Below, in pieces: positions 14,370 through 21,467 of a stretch of DNA of 23,561 nt. Origin of the DNA: a bacterium (Candidatus Howlettbacteria) CG_4_10_14_0_8_um_filter_40_9 (GTDB lineage: Bacteria; Patescibacteriota; CPR2; UBA1875; GCA-2785325). The translations under genes were made by a program, and so were the position numbers. The stretch covers positions 1 through 23,561 of the forward strand of contig PFMH01000070.1 of NCBI GenBank assembly GCA_002785325.1, in the 5' to 3' direction. The notes under the pieces were generated by a model. It did not search any database, had not been told where the DNA came from, and saw only the letters and a list, made by a program, of their open reading frames with translations. Within the stretch, counting starts at the first letter, position 1. Each line of letters begins with the position of its first letter.

Positions 14370-15196
14370 AAGTTATAAAAGCTGAAAAAATGGGTTTTTG
14401 CTTTGGGGTCAAAAGAGCTATAGAAAAAGTAGAACAAGCATTGAAAGAAGAGAAAAAAGTTTATACTTTTGGAGCTCTTATTCATAACAACCAGTTTGTT
14501 GAAAAGATGAAGAAGGAAGGCGTAGAGATTGTAGAAAATGAGAAAGAGATAAAGCCAGGGATGACAGTTATTGTGAGAGCTCATGGTCTGCCACCCAAAA
14601 CGATGAAAGAGATAGAAAAAAAAGGAGCTGCGATAATCGACGCTACATGTCCTAAAGTCTTAAATATACAAAGGCTTGCAAAAAGGTTTGAAAGTAACGG
14701 TAAAAATGTTATTATCATTGGGAATTCATCTCATCCGGAAATTATAGGTATAATGGGCAATCTGGAAACAGGTATCGTTGTGAGAGAGCCTGAAGAAGTG
14801 GATAGATTACCGGATAATCTTGAAGAGATAGCCGTTGTCTCACAGACAACAGAAGAGCAAGAAAGGTTTGAAAAAATAGTAGGGATCTTAAGTAAAAAAT
14901 TCAAAAATATAGAGATTTATAATACAATATGCGAAGCGACTAAGGAAAGACAGGATGGAGCGAAAAAGACAACTAAAGAAGCAGATGCAATGATAGTGTT
15001 GGGAGGCAAACACAGTAGCAATACCACGCATATAGCAAACATCTGTGGACAACTTGTAAAGACATTCCACTTCGAGACAGCCGATGAGATAGACGGATTA
15101 GATCTTAAAGGAGTGAGCAAAATAGGTATTACTGCCGGCGCATCAACCCCAGACTATCTTATAGAAGAAGCAGTTCAAAAATTAAATCAAATTTAA
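14366..15196 (+). CDS. ispH: 4-hydroxy-3-methylbut-2-enyl diphosphate reductase
   Basis: Last enzyme of the MEP pathway, an iron-sulfur reductase giving IPP and DMAPP. The 276-residue protein has the three cluster cysteines (Cys12 in GFCFGVKRA, Cys95 in DATCPKV, Cys189 in TICEATKERQ) and the substrate-binding His40 and His73 (ALIHNNQF, VRAHGLPP). SSHPEIIG and GGKHSSNTTH are also present. It is fully intact, unlike the preceding ispG, with which its start codon overlaps (ATGA). An intact IspH argues that the pathway is in use. Confidence 0.96.
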   Translation: MKVIKAEKMGFCFGVKRAIEKVEQALKEEKKVYTFGALIHNNQFVEKMKKEGVEIVENEKEIKPGMTVIVRAHGLPPKTMKEIEKKGAAIIDATCPKVLNIQRLAKRFESNGKNVIIIGNSSHPEIIGIMGNLETGIVVREPEEVDRLPDNLEEIAVVSQTTEEQERFEKIVGILSKKFKNIEIYNTICEATKERQDGAKKTTKEADAMIVLGGKHSSNTTHIANICGQLVKTFHFETADEIDGLDLKGVSKIGITAGASTPDYLIEEAVQKLNQI

Positions 15197-15197
15197 T

Positions 15198-15929
15198 ATG
15201 GCGGATATAGAAAAAAACACAAAGGGGGAAACAGCGACTTTAGAAAAAGAGGAGGCCTCTATCCCTCTTCATGTTGGTATTATGATGGATGGGAATAGAA
15301 GATGGGCAAAAAAGCAGGGACTCAAAATAATACTTGGACATAAGAAAGGAGTTGATGCCCTAGAGAAAACCCTGAGATTTTTGGGGAAAAAGGGAGTGAA
15401 GACACTGACCGTATATGCATTTTCCACAGAAAATTGGAAAAGGGGTAAAGAACAGGTAGATGATCTCTTAAAAGTTATATCGGAGTACCTCACAAAAGAG
15501 GCAGACAATCTGATAAAAAACAACGTAGTTCTTCGAGTGATAGGAGATTTAGCAAAATTTCCAAAAGAGATCCAAGAAAATCTGAATGATGTAATGAAAA
15601 AGACTAAAGATAACACCGGGATTATATTAAACGCTGCCTTAAACTATGGCGGTAGAGATGAGATCATAAGAGCGGTAAAGAAACTAGTATCAAGCGGGGA
15701 AGAAATAGATGAGGCAAATCTAAACAGTTGTCTAGATACTTCTGGTCTTCCGGATCCAGAAATAATAATAAGGACAGGCGGGGCGAACAGAATAAGCAAT
15801 TTTCTTATTTGGCAGTCAAGCTACTCAGAATTTTTCTTTACCAAGACTCTGTGGCCAGATTTCGGGGAGAATGAAATGGAGGATATTCTTGAAGAATTCA
15901 GCCGGAGGAAAAGGAATTTTGGCGCATAG
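15198..15929 (+). CDS. uppS: Isoprenyl (undecaprenyl) diphosphate synthase
   Basis: Cis-prenyltransferase that builds the C55 lipid carrier from IPP and FPP for peptidoglycan and glycopolymer synthesis. The 243-residue protein has the family motifs: MMDGNRRWAKKQGL with Asp31, YAFSTENWKR, LNYGGRDEI and IIRTGGANRISNFLIWQ. In the last motif the usual GE(H/Q)RISNF is GANRISNF: the Mg-coordinating Glu (E213 in E. coli) is Ala196, codon GCG where GAG is expected. An N-terminal stretch of about 20 charged residues precedes the domain. It begins one base after the ispH stop, linking precursor supply to carrier synthesis. Confidence 0.93.
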   Translation: MADIEKNTKGETATLEKEEASIPLHVGIMMDGNRRWAKKQGLKIILGHKKGVDALEKTLRFLGKKGVKTLTVYAFSTENWKRGKEQVDDLLKVISEYLTKEADNLIKNNVVLRVIGDLAKFPKEIQENLNDVMKKTKDNTGIILNAALNYGGRDEIIRAVKKLVSSGEEIDEANLNSCLDTSGLPDPEIIIRTGGANRISNFLIWQSSYSEFFFTKTLWPDFGENEMEDILEEFSRRKRNFGA

Positions 15930-15937
15930 AATTGGCT

Positions 15938-16007
15938 CATAGCTATTAGCCGTTAGCGGTTAGGATAGAAAAACCTGATAGCTAACAGCTAACAGCTAAC
16001 AGCTAAT
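15938..16007. repeat. Heptamer repeats forming an imperfect hairpin before rseP
   Basis: Consecutive CTAACAG heptamers lie immediately before the rseP ATG, and reversed relatives (TTAGCCG, TTAGCGG) lie before them, so the two halves can pair. No Shine-Dalgarno sequence is present. Confidence 0.75.
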
Positions 16008-16010
16008 ATT

Positions 16011-17138
16011 ATGTTAACACTTTTTTCATTCATCATTGTTTTCGGAATCTTGGTATTTGCCCACGAGCTGGGTCATTTTCTTGCTGCTCGAAAACTCGGT
16101 GTCAGAGTCGAGGAGTTTGGTTTCGGATTTCCACCTCGAATCTGGAGTAAGGAAAAAAGAGAAACTCTTTATTCTGTGAATCTTATCCCTCTTGGCGGAT
16201 TTGTAAAATTGTATGGGGAACAGGGGGAAGATGAGAAAAACCTAGAGAGTTATTCTGCAAAAACCAAATTACAAAAGGCTCTTATCCTTGTGTCAGGAGT
16301 CACGATGAATTTTCTTCTTACGGCGTTTATCTTGACCATTATCTACTCGATAGGTTTCCAAACATTTATCTTGGGTATGGAAAATCACAAGGGGGTTATA
16401 AATACTCAAGAAGTTGTCATAGAAAAAGTTGAAGAAAAAACACCGGCAGCAGAAGTATTGAGACAAGGAGATATAGTAAAAAAAGTAGACAATGAACCGA
16501 TATTTCTCGATTCTGATATCTTTGTTAAAATTAACGAAAAAACAAAGCAATCCCCCGAACAACCGGTTACGATAACGATAGTGAGGGACGGAAAAGAAGA
16601 AAGCAAAATTTTAAAAACCTACGAAATAGAGGCAGAAGTAAAAGGTCAGAAAATGAAGGTGAGACGGATCGGTGTCGGTCTTGAAACAAGGGGCGGTATC
16701 AGAGTACCCGTGTATTTTGCTCCATTTGTCGCGATATCCGAAACGGCTCGTTTAGCAGGTCTTACTTTGCTAGGGATATTATCCTTCTTCGGCCAAATCG
16801 CAACAAGGCTTACGATCAGTGAAAATGTAGTCGGTCCGGCGAAAATCGTCACTATGGTTGGAGGAGCAGCGGAAGCGGGTATAATGCCGCTTATGCAATT
16901 TATGGCTATTTTAAGCATAAGTCTTGCGGTTATCAACATTATGCCGATACCGGCTCTCGATGGCGGCCATTTGCTCATTATCTTAGTTGAAAAGATACGT
17001 CGGAAAGATCTTTCTCATGATGCTAAAAATATGGTACAATTTGTGGGATTTGGCGCGCTTCTTCTTTTGATGGTCCTTATCACTTTTAGAGATTTAGCGG
17101 GAGTAAGCGTTTTGGAGTATATAAAGAGAGTATTTTAG
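16011..17138 (+). CDS. rseP: RseP-type site-2 intramembrane zinc metalloprotease
   Basis: S2P-family protease that cuts membrane proteins such as anti-sigma factors or signal-peptide remnants within the bilayer. The 375-residue protein has HELGH in the first membrane helix (His18, Glu19, His22), a PDZ domain at about 128-205, and NIMPIPALDGG (about 309-319) supplying the third zinc ligand Asp317. C-terminal hydrophobic segments complete the fold. A single PDZ is shorter than the two of E. coli RseP. Its position between uppS and proS is the conserved bacterial location. The ATG directly follows heptamer repeats and lacks a Shine-Dalgarno sequence. Confidence 0.95.
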   Translation: MLTLFSFIIVFGILVFAHELGHFLAARKLGVRVEEFGFGFPPRIWSKEKRETLYSVNLIPLGGFVKLYGEQGEDEKNLESYSAKTKLQKALILVSGVTMNFLLTAFILTIIYSIGFQTFILGMENHKGVINTQEVVIEKVEEKTPAAEVLRQGDIVKKVDNEPIFLDSDIFVKINEKTKQSPEQPVTITIVRDGKEESKILKTYEIEAEVKGQKMKVRRIGVGLETRGGIRVPVYFAPFVAISETARLAGLTLLGILSFFGQIATRLTISENVVGPAKIVTMVGGAAEAGIMPLMQFMAILSISLAVINIMPIPALDGGHLLIILVEKIRRKDLSHDAKNMVQFVGFGALLLLMVLITFRDLAGVSVLEYIKRVF

Positions 17139-17142
17139 TAAT

Positions 17143-17237
17143 CCTACGAATTTACGAATTTCACTAATGTACGAATACAGTCTAGATTATTTGCTTGGTA
17201 TTTGTATATTCGCAAAGATTAGTATATTAGTAGGAGA
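17143..17237. repeat. Imperfect inverted repeat in the rseP-proS gap
   Basis: TCCTACGAATTTACGAATTTC with related ACGAATAC on the left mirrors ATTCGCAAAGATTAGTATATTAGTAGGA on the right. The right end supplies the AGGAG ribosome site of proS (17232-17236). Pairing would place that site in a stem. Confidence 0.5.
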
Positions 17238-17240
17238 TAT

Positions 17241-18491
17241 ATGAAACTATCAAAACTATTTGGAAAAACAACAAAAGAAATAAGCGATGAAGCGGAAAGC
17301 GCAAATCATCGACTCTTGATACAAGGCGGCTTTGTGGATCAGCTAATGGCCGGCGTTTATACTTATTTGCCGTTGGGATATAGAGTACTAAAAAAAGTGG
17401 AGAATATCGTTCGTGAAGAAATGGTACTTGCCGGCGGGCAAGAGATACTGATGCCGGCTTTGCAACCGGCTGAGAACTGGAAGCAGACGGGCAGGTGGGA
17501 AATGATGGACGATCTTTTTCGATTTACTAGTTATTATACAAAAAAAGAGTTTGCCCTGGGTCCGACACATGAGGAAGTTCTCTCTCCTTTGGCAAAGAAA
17601 TTCAACAGTTCCTATAAAGATTTTCCCTATGCGGTTTTTCAAATCCAGACAAAATTTAGGGATGAAAAAAGAGCAAAATCCGGGATACTTCGCGGGAGAG
17701 AATTTTTGATGAAGGATTACTACTCTTTTCACTCGGATGAAGAAGATCTTGATAAATATTACGAAAAAATGGAGAAAGTTTACGATAAGGTTTTTGATAG
17801 ACTGGGGATTGGTAAAGAAACATATTATACATACGCATCGGGCGGCACATTTGCAAAATATTCCCATGAATATCAAACAGTTACTTCAGCCGGAGAAGAT
17901 ATGATCTATATTTGTGATAAATGTAAAATTGCAATAAATAAGGAGATTATTACGGATCTAAAGAATGCTTGTCCGAAGTGCGGTAATAAAGATTTGCGAG
18001 AAGAAACAGCGATCGAAGTCGGGAACATCTTTAAGATAAAAGACAAATTCACAAAGCCGTTTGATTATAGATTCATAAGTAAAGACGGTAAAGAAAAGCC
18101 GGTGCTTATGGGGTGTTATGGACTAGGAATCTCACGATTAATGGGAGCGATAGTAGAGATATATAATGATGATCGAGGAATTTTGTGGCCAAAGGAAGTG
18201 GCGCCTTATGATATCCATCTTATAAGTCTAAATTCGGATGAAGAAGCGGAAAAAGTTTATAAAGGCTTGCAAGAAGAAGGATTCGATGTTTTATATGATG
18301 ACCGAGATATATCTGCCGGGGAAAAGTTTTCTAATGCAGACCTTATCGGTATCCCTATTCGCCTAGTAGCAAGCAAGAAAACATTGGCGGAAAAAAGTGT
18401 GGAAGTAAAAGAAAGAGGAAAAGAGAAGACAGATATTGTCAAGATAGATAGGGTTTCTAAAGAATTATGCGATCTTCTTGATAAAAAATGA
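17241..18491 (+). CDS. proS: Prolyl-tRNA synthetase lacking the editing domain
   Basis: Class II synthetase that charges tRNA-Pro. At 416 residues it is much shorter than the roughly 570-residue bacterial form because the YbaK-like editing insertion is missing. Motif 2 (FRDEKRAKSGILRGREFLMKDYYSF, 139-163) runs straight to SAGED (216-220) and then to the Cys225/228/244/247 segment that normally follows the insertion. Motif 3 is GCYGLGISRL (291-300), and the C-terminal anticodon-binding domain is present. Mischarged Ala-tRNA-Pro would need a separate deacylase. AGGAG precedes the ATG. The stop is TGA, with no sign of recoding. Confidence 0.95.
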   Translation: MKLSKLFGKTTKEISDEAESANHRLLIQGGFVDQLMAGVYTYLPLGYRVLKKVENIVREEMVLAGGQEILMPALQPAENWKQTGRWEMMDDLFRFTSYYTKKEFALGPTHEEVLSPLAKKFNSSYKDFPYAVFQIQTKFRDEKRAKSGILRGREFLMKDYYSFHSDEEDLDKYYEKMEKVYDKVFDRLGIGKETYYTYASGGTFAKYSHEYQTVTSAGEDMIYICDKCKIAINKEIITDLKNACPKCGNKDLREETAIEVGNIFKIKDKFTKPFDYRFISKDGKEKPVLMGCYGLGISRLMGAIVEIYNDDRGILWPKEVAPYDIHLISLNSDEEAEKVYKGLQEEGFDVLYDDRDISAGEKFSNADLIGIPIRLVASKKTLAEKSVEVKERGKEKTDIVKIDRVSKELCDLLDKK

Positions 18492-18783
18492 CTTCAGTGT
18501 TAGACTGCAGATTGGCTGTTCTCTATTTGCCTTTAGATCCTGTTCAAAATCTCACCGAGAGAATGAGTAAGAAATATGCTTGTCGTCCGAAATCTCATAA
18601 TTTCGGTTGCAAATTACCTAAATTTCCTCAGAATATCTTGATATTCTTCCCGAATTTATCTAATTTTCGCTTCGAAATTCTGGAGATTTCAGCTCGACAT
18701 GAGATTTTGAACAGGCTCTTAGGGAATCCGAATAGTTATTTTCGCAATCTAACCGCTAATCACCAACAACTAATCACTCATCA
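18492..18783. other. Gene-free gap between proS and mreB
   Basis: This 292-base gap is filled mainly by the palindromic element at 18539-18715, followed by (A)CTAATCA-type repeats up to the mreB ATG. A frame of 111 codons crosses it but reads through the palindrome and overlaps mreB, so I do not call it. No clear promoter or terminator is visible. Confidence 0.7.
18539..18715. repeat. Long imperfect palindrome (MITE-like or structured-RNA element)
   Basis: The ends CCTGTTCAAAATCTCA (18539-18554) and its exact reverse complement (18700-18715) enclose a second set of matched arms, beginning TGTCG and continuing through AAATCTC...AATTTCG and CTAAATTT-like blocks. These close at the perfect stem GAATATC-TT-GATATTC (18631-18646). 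The left arm has about 26 extra bases (about 18555-18580) absent from the right. No transposase is encoded. Confidence 0.8.
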
Positions 18784-19836
18784 ATGTTCAATAAAATTTT
18801 CGGGTATTTTTCCCATGATATAGGAATAGATCTGGGGACAGCAAACACTCTTGTGTATGTAAAAGGAAAAGGGATTGTGATAAACGAACCCAGTGTTGTT
18901 GCCCTAAATACAAAGTCAAAACAAATCCTCGCCATTGGGGACGATGCCAAGAAAATGGTCGGGCGAACTCCGGCAAATATTGTAGCCTCCAGGCCGCTTG
19001 TTGACGGCGTTGTCTCTGACTTCGAAGTAACCGAGCAAATGCTCAAATACTTTATTGAAAAAGTTCACAAAGAAACATTCTCGATATTCCCTCGTCCCAG
19101 AGTTGTTATTGGTATTCCATCCGGTGTCACAGAGGTAGAAAGAAGAGCGGTAGAAGATGCGGCGACGAATGCCGGCGCTAGACAAGCATTTCTTATCGAA
19201 GAACCGATGGCAGCAGCTATCGGCGCTAGAATGCCAGTGCAGGAAGCAGCAGGAAGCATGATAGTCGACATCGGCGGAGGGACGACCGAAGTAGCGGTCA
19301 TTTCATTAGGTGGCATAGTAGCTTCGAGATCTCTTCGGATAGCCGGCGATGAGCTAAATGAAGACATTATCCAGTTTGCCAGAGACGAATACAACCTTCT
19401 TTTAGGTGAAAGGACAGCTGAAGATATAAAAATAGCCATCGGATCAGCATATCATCTAGAGGAAAAGCTCGAAGCGGTGATGAGAGGAAGAGACTTGGTA
19501 ACGGGACTTCCAAAGGCTATAACCATAGACTCTGATCAGATCAGGCAGGCGCTTGCCAAATCTGTGGGAGCGATCGTTGATTCTGTAAAGATGACCGTAG
19601 AAGAAACACCGCCGGAGCTTATAGCTGATATCATGGACAAAGGCATTTTTCTTGCTGGAGGAGGAGCACTTCTTAGGGGGCTCGACAAGATGCTTACGCT
19701 TTCCACGAAGATGCCCGTTCACATAGCAGACGATCCTTTGACCAGCGTGGTTAGAGGTTGCGGACTGGTTCTTGAGGATATAGATTCTCTAAAAGAGGTT
19801 CTGGTCGCTACTCAATACGAAAAGGCGCCGAGATAG
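18784..19836 (+). CDS. mreB: Rod-shape-determining actin homologue MreB
   Basis: Actin-like ATPase whose membrane-bound filaments direct lateral wall synthesis. The 350-residue protein has phosphate-1 loop GIDLGTANTLVY (15-26), GIPSGVTEVERRA, connecting segment EEPMAAAIGA, phosphate-2 loop VDIGGGTTEVAV and adenosine motif FLAGGGALLRGLD. Its N-terminus begins MFNKIFGYFSHDIG, with an amphipathic start typical of MreB. No Shine-Dalgarno sequence stands before the ATG, only CTAATCA-like repeats. First gene of mreBCD-mrdA. Confidence 0.97.
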   Translation: MFNKIFGYFSHDIGIDLGTANTLVYVKGKGIVINEPSVVALNTKSKQILAIGDDAKKMVGRTPANIVASRPLVDGVVSDFEVTEQMLKYFIEKVHKETFSIFPRPRVVIGIPSGVTEVERRAVEDAATNAGARQAFLIEEPMAAAIGARMPVQEAAGSMIVDIGGGTTEVAVISLGGIVASRSLRIAGDELNEDIIQFARDEYNLLLGERTAEDIKIAIGSAYHLEEKLEAVMRGRDLVTGLPKAITIDSDQIRQALAKSVGAIVDSVKMTVEETPPELIADIMDKGIFLAGGGALLRGLDKMLTLSTKMPVHIADDPLTSVVRGCGLVLEDIDSLKEVLVATQYEKAPR

Positions 19837-19837
19837 G

Positions 19838-19892
19838 GATTAGGGCTTTAGGTCATAGGTCACGGGTATTAGGTCATAGGGATTAGGCTCTT
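19838..19892. repeat. Degenerate heptamer repeats between mreB and mreC
   Basis: Several GGTCATA, GGATTAG and TTAGGTCATAGG units follow the mreB stop, in the same style as the other intergenic repeats. The mreC ATG lies 33 bases further on without a Shine-Dalgarno sequence. Confidence 0.6.
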
Positions 19893-19925
19893 AAGGCAAT
19901 CAACAGTAAACTACAAACCAATCTT

Positions 19926-20711
19926 ATGGAAAAACCTCGATTTTTTATATTAACTTTCATAGTTCTCTTACTTTTAATTATTCTCCATAATTTTGGATTT
20001 TTAAAAATATCCGAAAGATTTATTATGGGCATTTTTTCACCGGTTGGGAATGTTTTAAACATTTCGACAAACTCTGGTAAAGGAATTTTTAGCAGTATAG
20101 GGGAACTAAAAAATTTAGAAAAGGAAAATAAAGATTTAAGGGAAAAACTAAACAAATCCGAGGCAGAGATCGTAAGTCTTCAGGAAGCGAAAGCGGAAAA
20201 TGATTCATTGAGAAAAGAGCTGGCCTTTAAACAAAGTACCGATCTCCAGCTAACATCGGCAAATGTTGTCATGTATGATACGAAAAGCGTAAAGCAAACT
20301 ATAGTTATCGATAAGGGCGAAAGAGACGGCTTAAAAAGCGGGATGATCCTCTTGAGCGAAGGATTTCTCGTCGGTAAAATATATGAAACAAAGGCCGATA
20401 TATCAAAAGCCTATCTCATAACCGACATATCTTCGGCCATACCAGCTTACGTGCAAAACTCTACAGCTACAGGTTCAGTGAAGGGAAAACTGGGCTACGG
20501 GATGTCGCTGGAAATGATCCCCCAAGGGGATGTTTTAAAGCAGGGGCAATTGGTTATAACCTCTGGCTTGGGGGGAGACTATCCGAAGGGGCTCATCATC
20601 GGTAAGATTGACAGTGTGGACCAAGGGAATAACTCTACTTTTCAATCGGCGTCTATACGACCGGAGATAAACTTCAAATTTCTTGAAAGAGTGATGGTTG
20701 TTATCAGATGA
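19926..20711 (+). CDS. mreC: Rod-shape-determining protein MreC
   Basis: Scaffold of the elongasome that contacts PBP2 outside the membrane. The 261-residue protein has one N-terminal membrane helix (about 6-27), a coiled coil (about 55-100, LKNLEKENKDLREKLNKSEAE) and the beta-rich MreC domain: VVMYDTKSVKQTIVIDKGERDGLKSG, VGKIYE, VQNSTATGSVKG and VITSGLGGDYPKGLIIGKI. The TGA stop coincides with the first bases of a palindromic element. Two further codons would reach TAA, so a recoded TGA would hardly change it. Confidence 0.94.
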   Translation: MEKPRFFILTFIVLLLLIILHNFGFLKISERFIMGIFSPVGNVLNISTNSGKGIFSSIGELKNLEKENKDLREKLNKSEAEIVSLQEAKAENDSLRKELAFKQSTDLQLTSANVVMYDTKSVKQTIVIDKGERDGLKSGMILLSEGFLVGKIYETKADISKAYLITDISSAIPAYVQNSTATGSVKGKLGYGMSLEMIPQGDVLKQGQLVITSGLGGDYPKGLIIGKIDSVDQGNNSTFQSASIRPEINFKFLERVMVVIR

Positions 20712-20840
20712 GACCGTTAAAAAAGTCCCTAAATCCGTCATTCTGGCGACGGCTAGGAGTCCAGAATCAAATGTCTGAGAGAGAAAAATGATTCTGGACA
20801 AGCCAGAATGACACTAGAAAAAAGTTTTTTAACTGTCTCA
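20709..20840. repeat. Palindromic element starting at the mreC stop codon
   Basis: The outer arms TGAGACCGTTAAAAAA (20709-20724) and TTTTTTAACTGTCTCA (20825-20840) match at 15 of 16 positions. The inner arms GTCATTCTGG (20737-20746)/CCAGAATGAC (20803-20812) and TCCAGAATCA (20760-20769)/TGATTCTGGA (20789-20798) are exact. It may fold as one long hairpin or two, and may act as a terminator or processing signal between mreC and mreD. Confidence 0.8.
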
Positions 20841-20912
20841 TCAAATAGAAGTTGAAAAGTTTAAGGAATTTATTGCTTAATGATTGAAATCAATAACTAT
20901 ATTCTTTTTTTC

Positions 20913-20951
20913 TAACCGCTAATTACTAATAACTAATTACCAATAACTAAC
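20913..20951. repeat. ACTAATA/ACTAATT repeats before mreD
   Basis: CTAACCGCTAATTACTAATAA with further ACTAATTACC and AATAACTAAC units run into the mreD ATG at 20955. There is no ribosome-binding motif. Confidence 0.65.
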
Positions 20952-20954
20952 ACC

Positions 20955-21467
20955 ATGTCCTTTATTTATTCATTTATACTGCTTATAATCGCCTTTTTTA
21001 TCCAGGTCAGCGTACTTGGAAACATCAGGCTGTTTGGGATAGTTCCCGATATCATGCTTGTACTTGTCATATATTTTTCATTTTTTCGAAATATAAAGGA
21101 TACAATTTTTTATGCTTTGTTTTTTGGATTTCTATTTGATCTTTTTTTCGGTTCCTTCTTTGGGTTTTACACTGTCCTTTTTTTTATAGCCTCTTGGGTA
21201 TCGAGCGCGTTTTCAAAAGACATGAAGTCCGTTTCGCTCCCGAGGATATTGGCAGTAATAGGCCTTTTAACATTTATCCAGTCTGTTTTCATAGGCGTTT
21301 CTATGTACTTTAGTGAAATTTCCCTTACAAGTATTGTACTTCTCTATTTATTCTTACAGATCGGAGTAAACATAGGTTTGGGAGCTTTGATATTTAGTCC
21401 GATAAGAAGATTTTTTGAGATATTAAATAAACAGGACAGTTTCTCGAAACAAAAATTTAAAATATGA
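20955..21467 (+). CDS. mreD: Rod-shape-determining protein MreD
   Basis: Integral membrane component of the elongasome. The 170-residue protein has about five hydrophobic helices and the MreD-like start SFIYSFILLIIAFFIQVSVLGNIRLFGIVPDIMLVLVIYF, followed by FYALFFGFLFDLFFGSFFGFYT (shown here only as landmarks for residues 2-40 and about 53-74). Sequence conservation in this family is low, so the call rests on topology plus position between mreC and mrdA. Its TGA stop overlaps the mrdA start as ATGA, implying coupled translation. Confidence 0.88.
   Translation: MSFIYSFILLIIAFFIQVSVLGNIRLFGIVPDIMLVLVIYFSFFRNIKDTIFYALFFGFLFDLFFGSFFGFYTVLFFIASWVSSAFSKDMKSVSLPRILAVIGLLTFIQSVFIGVSMYFSEISLTSIVLLYLFLQIGVNIGLGALIFSPIRRFFEILNKQDSFSKQKFKI

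Noticed and set aside
13892..14584. A 230-codon frame antisense to ispG and ispH
   Set aside because: It lies opposite strongly conserved coding sequence, has Phe/Ser-rich composition typical of antisense frames, and has no recognisable domain.
18488..18823. A 111-codon frame filling the proS-mreB gap
   Set aside because: It reads through the palindrome, overlaps the conserved mreB start and resembles no family. It is a chance frame.
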